64,000 nucleotides of DNA from Rheum nobile (GCA_027886185.1 WOAB01000056.1:7130001-7194000); one strand, 5' to 3'. Numbered from the stretch's first letter, positions 32,301 through 44,680 are shown. Numbers and translations are program-made. The notes: generated from the sequence alone by a model not told the origin.

Positions 32301-35300
32301 CTTAAGGGCGTACTTAATTAGTAGCAAGTTTAAATTCTATGTAGGTACGTAGTTTAGCCACATCACTAACCCTTCTTATTCATAAGTCAACACTAGCTGT
32401 TACGGTGCAAGGCTTCATTGGTTAGTACATGTATAACGTGTTTAGTACATAGCTGTAACCCAGTCTGTCACCCTGTCAAGCCTGGCCCAAAACCACAACT
32501 TTAAACAAACAAATATCATAAGTTAACTGGAGTATGATATATCATCCCGCTGACAAGACAAGATTGTATTGCTCCATATATAATTCAATTATACTATGTA
32601 CTAAACACGTTATATATGTCGAATTATAAAGCTGTGTTCAATATCCTACCAATTAATGAGACACACCTAAAGTGCAGACTATAATTAAATTGTCCCGACG
32701 TCACAATTATATATATGTAAGTTATAAGTTTCAATTTCAATTAAGGGCCAATGCTACGGCATGCAAGACATTTGTTCTTAGTGATCGATGATACTTAATT
32801 AAAAAGAAAGACGTTACTTGTCAGTGCCGTAGTTGACAAGGTTGGCAAAGAGAATGCCGATGGTGACGTTGAGTTGGAACAAAATGTTGAGCCCTCCACG
32901 AATTCTGGTTGGTGCAATCTCTGACAGGAACAATGGCACCGCCTGCTCACATTGTCCAATTCTATATTAATTCCATATGTTACATGTAAATTGTTTGCAC
33001 TCTAATATTGCTATGTCCATAATCTATGGGTTATAGTACTATTTTTTTTTAATATTAATTATGTTTAGTTTATTTTCGTTTGTTGTGGGGGAGTTATAAT
33101 GAAACTTTTTGTTATGTTATACTAGTTCTAATTTCGTTTACAAATGGTATTAATGTTATTTTTCTGATTGAAAAACAATAATCATGATTTATGGTTGAAA
33201 TTATCTATCTCACATGTTATCCCACATACAAAAATAAGATTACTTGGTGTTACAGAGTATAATATAAAATAAATAAAACACCATAACAAATTAAAAGTAC
33301 TTATTTTAATGATATATTATTTGGCCGGAGTTTTGCATTCAATACGCAAAAAACAAATACTTAATTCATGCGGCCTTTTCGTAGGCGCCTAAGTCGGTTC
33401 ATATGTAAATTAATAAATCTTGATCACAAATCACATGAAGTCGAGTTGCAGTAGGTGGAGATTTTGTGTCGGCATTCATAAAACGACACCGTACTACCGT
33501 AGAGGACAAAAAGATTACAAAAGTATATATTCATATGAAGGCTTTGAATTTATGATTGAGGATAAGTAAAATGCCAAAAAGAAACACGTCGATCGATCAG
33601 TCCCAAAAGCTAAACGGGAAAAGAGGAAAAAGAAGTAGTTGTTTGACCATGGAAGAGATGAACGTATACTAACAATATAAACTAATTAATGCATCTATTA
33701 AAAAACGATTTGGTGGTTTTGCAATTCAAGTTGGCCAAGCGACCTCCAAATAAATTATATGCATGTGGCACCATCTTATTTGGCGTTTCATTTAGATACT
33801 TTGTACAACTATTATTATCTAACTTCTATTACAACAAACATCTTTCTCGAAACTGTCCGACTACGTATGCATGTTGAAAAAATATTTATATTGATGTAAT
33901 ATGCATTAGCAATTCACTTCCTACATTACTTCTGAAGTCTTCCCAACTTATGATTACGAGGTTATAAGTTTGAATTTTTCCTTAATTTTTTATTGTAATA
34001 GTCTACTATATTTTATGAAAATAAATAAATAATATTTCAGAAGATTCAAGTGAAAGGATGCACAATTAACAAGATAGACAGCGTTCATGTTGGGCATTAT
34101 TTAACTCCGTATATGGAAAAGAAGTATGGCTTAATTATGGCCATGACAAAAAAATTTGGTTTATATAATCTATCACAATTTCCTAATTCTATATTATTAT
34201 TTTAATTTTTCTAAAGGAATAATTTAAGCATTCTTTCTTTATTAAGAAAGTATCGTGTTTAAATCCTTTTAAAACAAATTAAAACCTCATAATAATATTT
34301 ATATATCTAATGGGTGCGGATTTGGTCAGAACACTTCTTAAAATAAAAACTCTCTTAAAATACAAATTGATGCACAAGTCTATGCAATAAGGTGCACACG
34401 GAGGAGAAAGTACACAATGCACTTATAATCTCATGCACACTTATTTGGATGCACAATTGGTCTCCCCCATTGACCCACCAAACCTCCGGCGTTGATCGAT
34501 CGTTGACCGACGTTAACCGGTGTTTATCGATCATTGATCGGTCAGTGCACTTGCTTGTGCATCATTTTGGATGTGCACCATGTTATGAATACTTGTGCAC
34601 CATATTGAAAATAAATGTGCACCATTTAAATAAAATACAAGTGTACAATTAAATAAAATACAAGTGCACCATGTCATTAATAAATGTGCACCACGTTACA
34701 AGTAATTGGGCACCACAGTTTATGTGTTTGTGCACTGAGAAGGTTCATGTGCTTGTGCACTCCTTTGTATTTACAAAAATACAAGTGCACTACTCATTAA
34801 AAATCGGGTGCATAATTCAACATATTATGGTGTACTTTTCAACAGACTTTGGTGGACAAGCCCGTACAACTTGGTGCACAAATATTGTGCACTGCTATTG
34901 TACTTAGAAAAAAAAATACATTACTCAATAAAATTCTGGTGCACAACTTAGCATAGTTTGGAGCACTTTTAATTTTAACAAATTTTGATGCATAAATCCG
35001 TACAACTTGGTGCACAAGACTAGTTCATATTTTAATAAAAATTCTCATTTTAAGACACAGTTCTAACCAGATCCGTTTACTATATCTAATATAATCTTTT
35101 TAAAATAAAATTCTAAATATGTTATTATTTTTACTTGATTTTTTTTACATCTTCATTACCTTTTTCACCAATCTTACAACTTTAATTTTATCTAAAAGTT
35201 AGGAGGCTGTCGTACCGAGTAAGTCGAAAAGTGTAACTATATTTTGTTCACATGAAGTGTAACTATTGTACTATGATGTATCACATGAAATTATCTTCTA

Positions 35301-36450
35301 CAATATTCTTATCCACTTTAAATTCATGGAGAAGGATATCATGGCCGATCACCACATATATCATTTCACATGCAAACTTCTATATATAAAAAATGAAAAT
35401 GAAATAATTTATTGATAAATACTATGAATAATGAAAATAATTGATTGAATATTATGATAACGACCTAATATATATATATTAGTTAAGCTACTTAACTTGG
35501 AACCAAATATATCAAGACAAGTGGGCGAATAGGTATGATAAGTTACGGAAAATGGTATTTAAGTAAGTTACCTGATTAGCAAAACCGACTCCGCAACCGA
35601 GCAGAATCCGTCCGACGATGAGCATCGCCAGGTCCTGTGCGGCAGCGTTGAAGATCACGCCGACGATGAAGAAGATTCCGGCGATAAGCATGGTGAGCTT
35701 CCGGCCGAGTTTCCTAGTGGTGTAGGAGGCGAAGAAGGTGGCCGTCAGTCCGGCCAGGTACAGCGACGACGTAAAGAGCTGTAATCCCTGGTTGTCGTAC
35801 TTGCAGTAGTTGCTCTTCACTGTGTCCTCGATCGTACTCCGGTAAACCGCTGGGAAAAATTTCTTCAGAAACGGCTTCATCGACGTCACTCCCCCTGCAA
35901 ATTAGAAAAATATATAAAATTAATTACTCTTCCGAATTAACGCTTGTACAAAAGTACAAAAATATAATACAAATGAAAGATAAAACTTTAAAAGTATGTG
36001 GAAGAAAATTTAGTTTGAAATTATGAAGGAAGTACGTTGAAAATTGAATAAAGCAGATTCTGTTGCAGATCATTGAGGATGCATGATCTACAAAAGTGCG
36101 ATATATACGACATTGTTTGGTTGTTACTGGTTTAAACGACATCGTTTAGTTCGCACGGAGGCTTTTTCTGTTCCAATGTCAAAATTAATTTCATCGTTTT
36201 TAGTTAATTCCGATCGCGCGCTCGTAAAATTCAAATTTATGCTAATGTTACAACAGATCGAGAGGAAACTCAAATCTAGGTAGATGGAGATCAGTGGAGA
36301 TTAATTTTTATTAGAACCTGAAACACCGACGTCGTAGCCGAACATGAGGCCACCGGTGGCGGCCATGACGCAGGAGATGATGACGATCGGCGTGATCTTC
36401 GCCTCGAACTCCACCCCTCCCGTCGGAGCAGAAAATCCTCCGGCCGGCAT
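29315..36450 (-). CDS. STP13: STP13-like hexose/H+ symporter, 5 exons
   Basis: Exons 36450-36318, 35894-35572, 32942-32818, 31959-31668 and 30001-29315; phases fit and all junctions are GT..AG, giving 519 residues. The protein follows Arabidopsis STP13 closely along its length: EFEAKITPIVIIS start, GGLMFGYDVGVSGGVTSM, LGRKLTMLIAG, APTRIRGGLNILFQLNVTIG, KIKGGWGWRVSLGLAGIP, DTPNSLIERG, FQQFTGINAIMF, VDKVGRRLLLLEAG, PETKNIPIEEMTERVW. STP13 is a high-affinity plasma-membrane hexose importer linked to pathogen response and cell death. By analogy with STP10, Asp40 and Arg140 form the proton pair and Cys75-Cys447 the lid disulphide. Residue 144 is Gly. Introns are long (intron 2 is 2629 bp, intron 4 is 1666 bp) and carry MITE-type DNA. 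All key motifs are intact, so likely functional. Confidence 0.95.
34312..35080. mobile_element. Mutator-type MITE in STP13 intron 2
   Basis: 769 bp with imperfect inverted ends of about 48 bp (GGGTGCGGATTTGGTCAGAAC on the left, complement of GTTCTAACCAGATCCG on the right). Flanked by TATATCTAAT at 34302-34311 and 35081-35090, a 9-10-bp duplication as in Mutator-like elements. The interior holds many diverged GTGCAC(C)-containing segments (about 34380-35015). No transposase. Confidence 0.85.
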
Positions 36451-36756
36451 TTTGGAAACCTTAAGTAGAAGATCTCAGCTTTGTCAATTTTATTCTGGAT
36501 CTTCGAATTCACTCAATCTGGAGTACGGAAAATTAGAAGAGGCTTGAATTATTAGCTCAAGTAATCGAAAGTCGAGATTTGATAAGTAGCGCGAGCTCAT
36601 GACAACTATGCTAAGGTATAGGTGGGGGTATATTGTATATATAGGGAATGGGGGAGAGAGACGAAATTAATTTTGCCTTAGTGGTTTGTGTAAAAGTCTT
36701 GTCGGAGTTGTTATCACAGATATAGCATTCTATGCATCTACTTGTTAGCTGTGACT
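36451..36756. other. 5' untranslated region and promoter of STP13
   Basis: Upstream of the STP13 ATG. Includes a TATA-like element (36643-36636, - strand). AT-rich beyond that. Confidence 0.6.
36636..36643 (-). promoter_or_regulatory. TATA box of STP13
   Basis: TATATATA on the - strand, 186 bp before the ATG. The transcript would begin near 36610. Confidence 0.55.
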
Positions 36757-37954
36757 AAATTGTAAGGATTTTATAATTAAATTTAGAATAACCTACTATA
36801 CCACCAGGTGACGTCCTCAAAATGAATTAAAATTTTCTGTTGCCACGTGGCATTATTGAATTTGTCATGTGTCAAGCTCTCATTTTTTTCGTTTGTTTTT
36901 CGAAAATCAAATAAAATAAATTTTTTGCCCATATTAGCCAGATATGCATACAATATGAATATTTTGTATAATCTATTTTTTTCAAAAAGCGTATCAAATA
37001 ATATTCTTAGCCATATATTTTTTGTATGTAATCTACTATATATCTACTAAAGTAGAATACCTACTATGCCACGTGGCGCCCCCAAAATGAACAAAAAATT
37101 TCTGCTATCACGTGGCATCACGGTATTGAATTTGCCACGTGTAACGCTCTCATTTTTTGTTGGTTTTTCGAAAATCAAAGAAAAAAATCTCTGCCCATAT
37201 TAGTCGGATATGCATATAATATGAATATTTTGTAAAATATTTTAGGCAACAATATCAGACAAGTTTTGATTCCTCGCATGCTCATGTCACCATCAGACAT
37301 TTCATACCCGTTCAAGTTTCAATGAAGTCAATTTTCCTTGAGTGTCTGTTTTGCTATGACGATAAACAAGAGGTGGGGCAAATCACTTGCAAATGTCGGT
37401 TTGTATCTTTCACGCCTTGTTTTCACTCATGGTCAGTTTTATGTTGCATCAAAGAATTATCAGCAAGAAAGGTTTGGAGATTTTAATATGCGACAAAAAA
37501 ACAAAAACAAAAATCTAATACTACAACCAATGTAGTATACAAGGAAGTTTTTCATAATTTGTAGCAATTTTGAACATCTTACGAGATTTTATATTTAGGG
37601 TTTCATTTTCATATATTAGATGAACATTTTGATTATACTTTATCGTTTTAGTAGTATTAGTGTTAGGGATGTGGCTATCCTCGCTTCAAAAATTAATTAG
37701 CCAATTTTACTATATATAAAGTTTATGGATAGTTTCTTTTGATAATATTTTGTCAATCTCTTTAATATTTTTTATTGAACTAGTTCTTTTTTATATTATC
37801 ATTTATCTACTTCTATGACAGTTCTATATCGATTAAATATATAATTTTAATACACTATTTTTTAAATTTAAAGAAAAATAAACAAGTAAGGGTAAATTGT
37901 AAGGATTTTATAATTAAATTTAGTAAGGGTAAATTGTAAGGATTTTATATAATT
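36757..37954. repeat. repeat-derived spacer with duplicated segments
   Basis: Two diverged copies of a roughly 220-bp segment (36785-37010 and 37052-37240) share CTACTATACC/CCTACTATGCC, CACGTGGCAT, GTTTTTCGAAAATCAAA and CCCATATTAG...ATATGCATA. A 30-bp string at 36757-36786 recurs exactly at 37893-37922 and partly at 37932-37950, next to the truncated copia D. No gene seen. Confidence 0.75.
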
Positions 37955-38611
37955 TTAATATACTACACTAGTTAGTTTAGTAAGGGTAAACTTTGGTTTC
38001 TTTTTGTACCAAAGTTCATAAGGGGTGACCTTGTTCCTTTTATTAGGAACCCTATTTAATAAATAGCAAGCCGTTAACATGGCTTCACCCCAGAATCCGT
38101 CACTCAATCCCGAGTAGGATAACATGGAATTAACCATCTCTTTTAGGACTCGATTCTTCCTCTCCGACACACCATTTTGTTGTGGCATATAGGGATCCGT
38201 AGTCTCATGTATAATGCCTACGGACCGGAAATACACAGGATCGTAAAATTCTCCACCTCTATCGGTGCATAGTTTCTTAAGCAAGTCATTTTGTTGCAAT
38301 TCAACCTCGGTTTTATAAACCTTAAATTTATCTAGGGCCTCGTCTTTAGCATGCAATAAGTATACATAACAATAACGAGAATAATCATCAATGAAAGTGA
38401 CGAAATATTTCTTGCTTCCTAAAGACGGAGTAGCATGCAAATCACATAGATCACTATGTACAAGTCCAAGCACCGCAAAATTTCTTTCAATTCCTTTGAA
38501 TGGTTGTCTAATTATTTTTGTCAACATGCAAGTACTACACTTCTCTAAATTCATGTCAAATGCAGGGATTAATCCTTCCTTAGACATATCAGTCATTCGC
38601 TTATAGTGCAC
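37955..38611 (-). pseudogene. copia D integrase, truncated
   Basis: CSTCMLTKIIRQPF (zinc finger Cys pair), HSDLCD (first Asp), FIDDYSRYCYVYL, CTDRGGEFYD (second Asp), PQQNGVSERKNR (Glu), then YELWYKKKPKFTL at the broken end. The catalytic triad is intact. The frame is open for about 210 codons, so decay is modest, but the 3' half of the element is lost. Confidence 0.9.
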
Positions 38612-38629
38612 ATGACCTAATCTTGCATG

Positions 38630-39052
38630 TCATAGAGAAGATTCATTTATACTAGAATATGCCATATAGATGAAATTGACAACTTTATTAATATTAAGCA
38701 TAAACATGCCATTACAGAAATATCCAAATCCTACAAATACACCACACTTCGATAAGATATACTTATCGGATTTATAGACTTGCTTAAAACCACACTTGTT
38801 TAAAACACTATCGGAGACTAAGTTTTTCCTAATTCCGGGTACATGTAAGACATCCTTGAGTTCAAGGGTCTTCCCGGAACTAAATTCTAACACCACTTTT
38901 CCACGGCCTAGGATAGGGGTGGTTGACTCGTTGCCCATATGGAGGACGGATCCATCATTCACCGGTTCATACACCTTAAACCAGCCACGGTCCTTGCAAG
39001 CATGTTTAGTTGCCCCCGAGTCAATCCACCAAGCCACTTCATCATCCTGCAC
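38630..39052 (-). pseudogene. copia D protease
   Basis: WWIDSGATKHAC near the start holds the DSG active site of copia proteases, followed by LHMGNESTTPILGRGKV and LKDVLHVPGIRKNLVS. A stop near 38628 separates it from integrase, where the family normally reads through. Confidence 0.88.
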
Positions 39053-39061
39053 ATAAAATAC

Positions 39062-39988
39062 CTAAGAAATTAATGGTACATAATTCATAATCAAACTTGA
39101 ACAAAAATCTGAAAACCGACCTTGATGAGTGGATGGGCCTTGGTCCTTAGACCCCTGCCCCGAACGGTTTTGTCCCGCTCCATTCCTATCCTTTGCAGAC
39201 CGGCAATCATGCTTGAAGTGACCCAGTTTGCAACATATCCAACAAGCGTCCTTAGGCTTCTTGTTAGACCTACCATTGGTGTCCTTAGAGGATTGCTTCT
39301 TCCTCTTCTTCTTCTTCTTAGAATTCCTACCCTCCTCCATCATATTCATGGAGGAAGATCTGTGAGTCTCCTTCGGTTTCCCGCCCTCTTGTGCCCTTAG
39401 AGATTCCTCTATACGCAAATGGCTTCCAAGTTGTACAAGAGACAAGTCTTCCTTCTTGTGCTTCAACATGTGTTTAATGTCTTTCCATGAAGGTGGCAAT
39501 TTGTCTATAATGCTCGACACCGAGATAGATTCATCCATCTTCATGTTGTGTTGGGAGAATTGCCCTAGGATCTAAAGCACATCATTGAATTGCTTCATAA
39601 CCGGCCTGAACTTACACATCTTATAATTGTTAAAATTACTTACAAGGAACTTCTTACTAGAAGCATACTCCGCCATGTATTTGGACTCCAGCGCATCCCA
39701 CAACTCCTTTGAGGATTCGACATTCTGGTAGACATCAAAGAGCGAATCCGACATACCGTTTAAAATGTGACCACGGCATATGTAGTCGTCGTTCTCCCAC
39801 TTGTTATGCTTCCTTGCCTCCTCCATGGGTTTGTTCTCTACGTCCTCCGATACGAGGGGCATTGGCATACTCAGGACGTACACCACATTGAGCGTTGTGA
39901 GAAGGAAATGCATCTTCTTTTGCCATCTCCGGAAGTCCACGCCCTCAAACTTCTCCAACTTTTCGAACTTGGATGTCATCTCACACAC
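39062..39988 (-). pseudogene. copia D gag
   Basis: The N-terminal half (39988-39572) has FEGVDFRRWQKKMHFLLTTL and LWDALESKYMAEYASSKKFL, a copia gag capsid pattern. The C-terminal half (39544-39062) has a Lys-rich stretch and the zinc knuckle CWICCKLGHFKHDC. A stop lies between the halves near 39572. Confidence 0.88.
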
Positions 39989-40140
39989 TGATGTAGCCGC
40001 CTCTCAAATCCCAACACGTTCCGTAACCCCAAGTCTGAATCCACGCACACGAGTGTGCACTTCACACCCCCAAAACTCGTTATACGCCGAACGAACTCCA
40101 TAAGTCTTGAGCGAATCCCGACTATACCAAATGGCCGATG

Positions 40141-40572
40141 ACACTAAAATCATCAACAATAATGGCCCAATAAATTATATTTTTAATTGTAAATTATATG
40201 CATATTTAATTAATTGGGTTTTTCAGTTTGCTAAAGAAGTGTATTTCTTATACAAAATTCATGTCCTTATTTCAGTCTCTAATATAAATGGTACATCTTT
40301 TCTAGTTATTTTGGTTTTTTTTTAATACCTTACCTTAAGATTCAGTTTCCCTAATAATGCAAACTTAGGTGTTTTTTGTAAAAAAAAATATGCTTAGTTT
40401 ACTGACATAAGGGTTGTATGATTATTTAGACTGTGTTTGAAGTCCGTATTTATCAATTGAAGTTCTTCAAGGACATAATTCCTTCTTTCGTTGTTTTTCT
40501 TATGCATTGTTGCGACCATTGACCCCTTAAACCTTGCTTGATGATTTCACAACTTCACAAAGGCACGATCCT
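40141..40572. other. AT-rich spacer between copia D and copia A
   Basis: 432 bp. May contain the decayed 5' LTR of copia D, but no second copy exists to prove it. ATCCT at 40568-40572 is the target duplication of copia A. Confidence 0.5.
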
Positions 40573-40830
40573 TGATGCAAAATAACAGTGAAACAATAGA
40601 GAGAAGAGAGATTTGGCTAAACAACGCTTAAATTTTCTTCATAGTTTCAAACATCCTTTTTATAGGCTAATACATAACTGACTCAACACTAAATTAGGAC
40701 CCATAACAAACACTAACATCACTAACACACTACTGCAATATTCTCTAAACTAATAGCCCATAAGTTCCTAAAATTCAGTAACTGCATAAACAAATAGGAA
40801 TAATAAATAAATCCAAAAAATAATCTAACA
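40573..40830 (-). repeat. copia A 3' LTR (258 bp)
   Basis: Direct copy of 55580-55837; preceded on the - strand by the polypurine tract AAGGGAGGG. Confidence 0.93.
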
Positions 40831-40861
40831 AACCCTCCCTTAAACTGAAGTTTGCTAACAT

Positions 40862-41584
40862 TCAGTTTAATGCTTTGATGGTGCAAAGACCAAGTAGCCT
40901 CCTAAGCTTCATGAATGAATCCTTCTTGAGAGGTTTGATGAATATGTCAGCCACTTGCTCTTCAGTTCCACAGTAGATGAGATAAATTATTCCATCCTTG
41001 CTAAGATCCCTCAAGAAGTATATTCCATCATCAATATGCTTTGTTCTTCCATGCATCACTGGATTCTTTGACAACTTGAGTGTTGAATTGTTGTCACAAT
41101 AAATTTCAATAGGTCCTAGTTGTGTAAACTTCAGCTCCTCAAGAACTTTCCTTAGCCAGATGGCTTGACAAGCTCTAGTTGTTGCTGCAACAAATTCAGC
41201 TTCAGTACTTGACAAAGTGACTATCGGTTGCTTCTTTGACATCCAAGAAATAGCAGTTGTCCCAAGCATAAACACATACCCTGAAGTGCTTTTCCTGTCA
41301 TCTTGATCTCCTGCATAATCACTGTCAGCAAATCCAAGAAAATTAGATGTGTCGCCTTTCTTGTAATACAGCCCAAAATCTCAAGTTCCTTGCAAATACT
41401 GGAGGATTCTCTTAGCAGCAAGCAAATGCATTTCAGTAGGATTCTCCATGTACCTGCTAATCAAGCTTACAACATACATAATGTCGGGTCTTGTGGTAGT
41501 TAAATACATCAAACTGCCCACAATTTGTTTGTAGAGTGTGTTGTCAACCTTCTTTCCTTCATGATCCTTTTGTAGCTTGACCAC
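40862..41584 (-). pseudogene. copia A RT end and RNase H
   Basis: 41584-41381 has KVDNTLYKQIVGSLMYL and TRPDIMYVVSLISRY. 41275-40862 has TTAISWMSKKQPIVTLSSTEAEFVAAT (RNase H), HIDDGIYFLRD, EEQVADIFIKPL and the element end. A frameshift or stop lies near 41380. The RT part is separated from its front by the solo LTR at 41585-42942. Confidence 0.88.
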
Positions 41585-42942
41585 TGATATGCGATATATT
41601 GTATAGCGTATCTAGTGGTTATTAGCATGGTTTAGATGAGTTTTAGGTGTGTTCTGGTGTTAACTCTGTGATCCGGATGAGAAGCCAAGAAGTGAAGAAA
41701 TCATAGGATTTACAGAGTTCTCAGGCACATGGAAGAGAAGAGTTAAGGAGCGGTGCGAAGGATGCAAGGAGAAGCCTTGAGAGAAGACAAAGGAGTACTG
41801 GAGCCTTGTCGCACCCGCGCCGAAGACCACCACACCCAGCGGTGGAGCAAGCAGAAAGGAGAACAAAGTTCTGGAATGCCACTGCACCCAGCGGTGGGCA
41901 CTGCCGCACCCGCGGCGAGAAAGTCAGAGAAGAGGAGCCGAACACTGGAGTTCCACCGCACCCCGCGGTGGGTGTCACCGCACCCGCGGTGGCACGCGCG
42001 CTGAAGACTTTTTCCGAGTTTTTATTTTCCCATTTTGTTTTATTTCCGAAACTTTATTTCCAAGTTTGTTATTTCATTTTCTTTATTTTTGGATTATTTG
42101 CCCTAGTATTTAAGGTACTTTCTAAGACTTTTTGGAGGTTACCTTTTGTTTTGCTACCAAACCCTAGTTGCCACCTATCTTAGTTTTACTCTCACAAACC
42201 CTATGGAGAACTAAACCTCCATTGTTGCACTTGACGTTTTGAAGCCTTCAATTGATTGGTTGTGAGTTTTCTACTCTTGTTCGTTTTCCTATCTAGTTGT
42301 ATTAATTCTCTTGCGCTTGAATGTTTATTGAATCTTATTGGTTTATCTAGACTGATCACCTAGGTTTATTGATATTATCCATATAGCTAGGACTTGTCAA
42401 TTCCGGGTTTGGGTTGCATATCTAGTAGCAAACATGATTTACATAAGCGGGTTACGAGTGTTCATCGTGAGAGAGAGTTAATTGCATGTTATAGTAACGA
42501 GTTGTTTCTATTGCATGTATCTTATTGAATCCTTGGTTGAATGCTATTGCTTTATTGAGTCTTGAAGGTTTTCGGATTTGATTTGGTAATAAGTACTATT
42601 AGGGCTGGTAGAACTAATAGTTACCTAAGATCGGGATAAGAACAACTAAAGGAAAGATAAGAACTTGAGATTGATAGAATTCAGTGATCAACCATATCTC
42701 TTGTTGTGTGGATCTTTGTCAGGTGTAGCGCTTTTCCCCATCATATTCACATCCTTTGCTTTGCTTTGTTTAATTACTTGGTTCAAAAATCATACAAACC
42801 CCCCCTAGTTCCTAGTTGGTCACTTGAGAAACACAAGAATAGATAACATGATTCCCTTGGGTTCGACCCTGACTTGCTTGCTATACTCTTTAGTAGGTAC
42901 TTTAAGATTTCTTTGATTAGGCATACGACTTTAAGCCTGTCA
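41585..42942 (+). mobile_element. solo LTR, gypsy type, 1358 bp
   Basis: Starts TGATATGCGATATATTG and ends TTTAAGCCTGTCA, with exact ACCAC duplications at 41580-41584 and 42943-42947 in the copia A reverse transcriptase. It contains GGGTTCGACCCTGACTTGC near its end, a pattern common in Tat/Athila/Ogre-like LTRs (inference). Five CG-rich inverted motifs of the CACCGCACCCGCGGTG type lie at 41808-41995. No internal region, so it arose by LTR recombination. Confidence 0.88.
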
Positions 42943-43830
42943 ACCACATTCAATCGGAGTGTTTACAGGATTGCAATCCTTCATCTGAAATCTCTCCAGT
43001 ATATCTCCCACATATTTCTTTTGGGACATAAAAACCCCATCACCTGATTGTGCTACTTCTATGCCAATGAAGTAATGCTTCATACCAAGATCAGACATTT
43101 CGAACTCATTCATCATAGACTTATTGAACTCCTTAAACATGACAACACAATTTCTAGTAAATAGCAGATCATCAACATACAAGCAGGCAATGATCATTTT
43201 TTCTTTATCTCTAATCTTAACAAAGAGTGTATGCTCATATGGACACTTCATGAATCCGTCTTTCAAAAAATAGGCCTCAATGCGGCTATGCCATGCCCTT
43301 GGGGCTTGTTTTAGCCCATAAAGAGCTTTCTTCAACCTATAAACTTTATGCTCATTTCCAGACTGAATATAACCAGGGGGTTGATCAACAAATACTTGTT
43401 CCTCCAAGTAACCGCACAAAAAAGCTGATTTGACATTGAGCTGGAAAATAGGCCAAGTGTTATGTGCAGCCAGTGCAACCACCAATCTAATTTTGTTATG
43501 TCTTGCAACCGGGGAGAAGACTTCTGTATAATCGGCCCCATACTCTTGCTTGTATCCTTTAGCTACCAAGCGAGCTTTGTACTTGTCAACTTCACCATTT
43601 TCTTTCAACTTTGTCTTGAATACCCACTTCACACCAATGGTCTTGTGACCTTCGGGCAGATTGCATAGCTCCCAAGTATCATTTCTTTCTATAGCATCAA
43701 TCTCATTATCCATGGCCTTTTTCCATTTTTCTTCTTTGACAGCACTCTCAAAATTTGTAGGGTCACAATCTGCAAACAAAGCAAAATAGGTAATTTGATC
43801 ATTGATTCCAGTTACCTCATAATCTCCCAT
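42943..43830 (-). pseudogene. copia A reverse transcriptase
   Basis: KWVFKTKLKENGEVDKYKAR, TEVFSPVARHNKIRLVVALA, VKSAFLCGYLEEQVFVDQPPGY, KALYGLKQAPRAWHS, LYVDDLLF (catalytic YVDD intact) and MKHYFIGIEV. An open frame of nearly 300 codons, ended by the solo LTR insertion. Confidence 0.92.
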
Positions 43831-43974
43831 CCAATTTGGCCTTTTTCTGACACGCCGAAGAAATTGAGTTCCTTCTTCATTAGCTGTTGCGGTTGTTGGC
43901 GAAGTGATTGTAATTTGATGCTCATCAACATCGTTGTCATAAACAACTTGGGTAGGTTGCTGCCTATTCCAATC

Positions 43975-44680
43975 TCAAGTGTTCTCTTCATCAAAAATCA
44001 CGTCTCTGCTGGTCACAATCTTCTTTCTGAGAGGATTGTATAATTTGTATGCTTTGGATGTCTCACTTATGCCAAGAAAGACACATTTCTCAGCCTTATC
44101 ATCAAGCTTCTTCCTTTTCACATCAAGGGCATGAGCATACGCGATGCAACCAAAAATCTGAAAGTGATCTATAATTGGTTTTCTACCACTCCAAGCTTCT
44201 TCTGGTGTCATGTTTTGCACAGTAAAGGTAGGACTTCTGTTCAGAACATAAACACTCCAATTTACTGCTTCAGGCCAGAAATTTGTTGGGACTCTTCCTC
44301 GTGTTAATAGACTTCTCACCATGTTGAGAATCGTTCTGTTTTTTCTCTCTGATACACCGTTTTGTTGCGGTGTGTATGCTGCTGTAAGTTCTCTTCGAAT
44401 GCCATGCTCTTTACAAAATGCTTCAAAATCCTTTGAGCAATACTCACCACCACGATCTGTTTGAAGAGTCTTGTTGGCTCTTTCAACTTCATTTTCTACC
44501 CGAGCTTTGAAGCTTTTAAATGCAGAAAATGCTTCTGATTTTTCCTGTAAGAAATAAATCCACATTTTTTGGGAAAAATCATTAGTAAAGGTAATTAAGT
44601 ATCTCTTACCTCCATTAGATGAGGGATTAATGGGGCTACAAATATCAAAATGCACCAACTTCAGAACCTTAGTTGCTCTC
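43975..44680 (-). pseudogene. copia A integrase, C-terminal part
   Basis: HFDICSP (first Asp), LQTDRGGEYCSKDF (second Asp), TPQQNGVSERKNRT (Glu), then FGCIAYAHAL and KCVFLGISETSKAYKLY. The N-terminal zinc region is on the other side of copia B at 53950-54120. A stop near 43975 separates it from RT. Confidence 0.92.

Larger units (their letters stand above)
37955..40140 (-). mobile_element. copia D, 5' half only
   Basis: Gag, protease and the first part of integrase of a Ty1/copia element on the - strand, cut off within integrase at about 37981. The leader is at 39990-40130. TTTGGTATAG near 40128 may be a degraded primer-binding site. RT, RNase H and the 3' LTR are absent. Confidence 0.85.
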
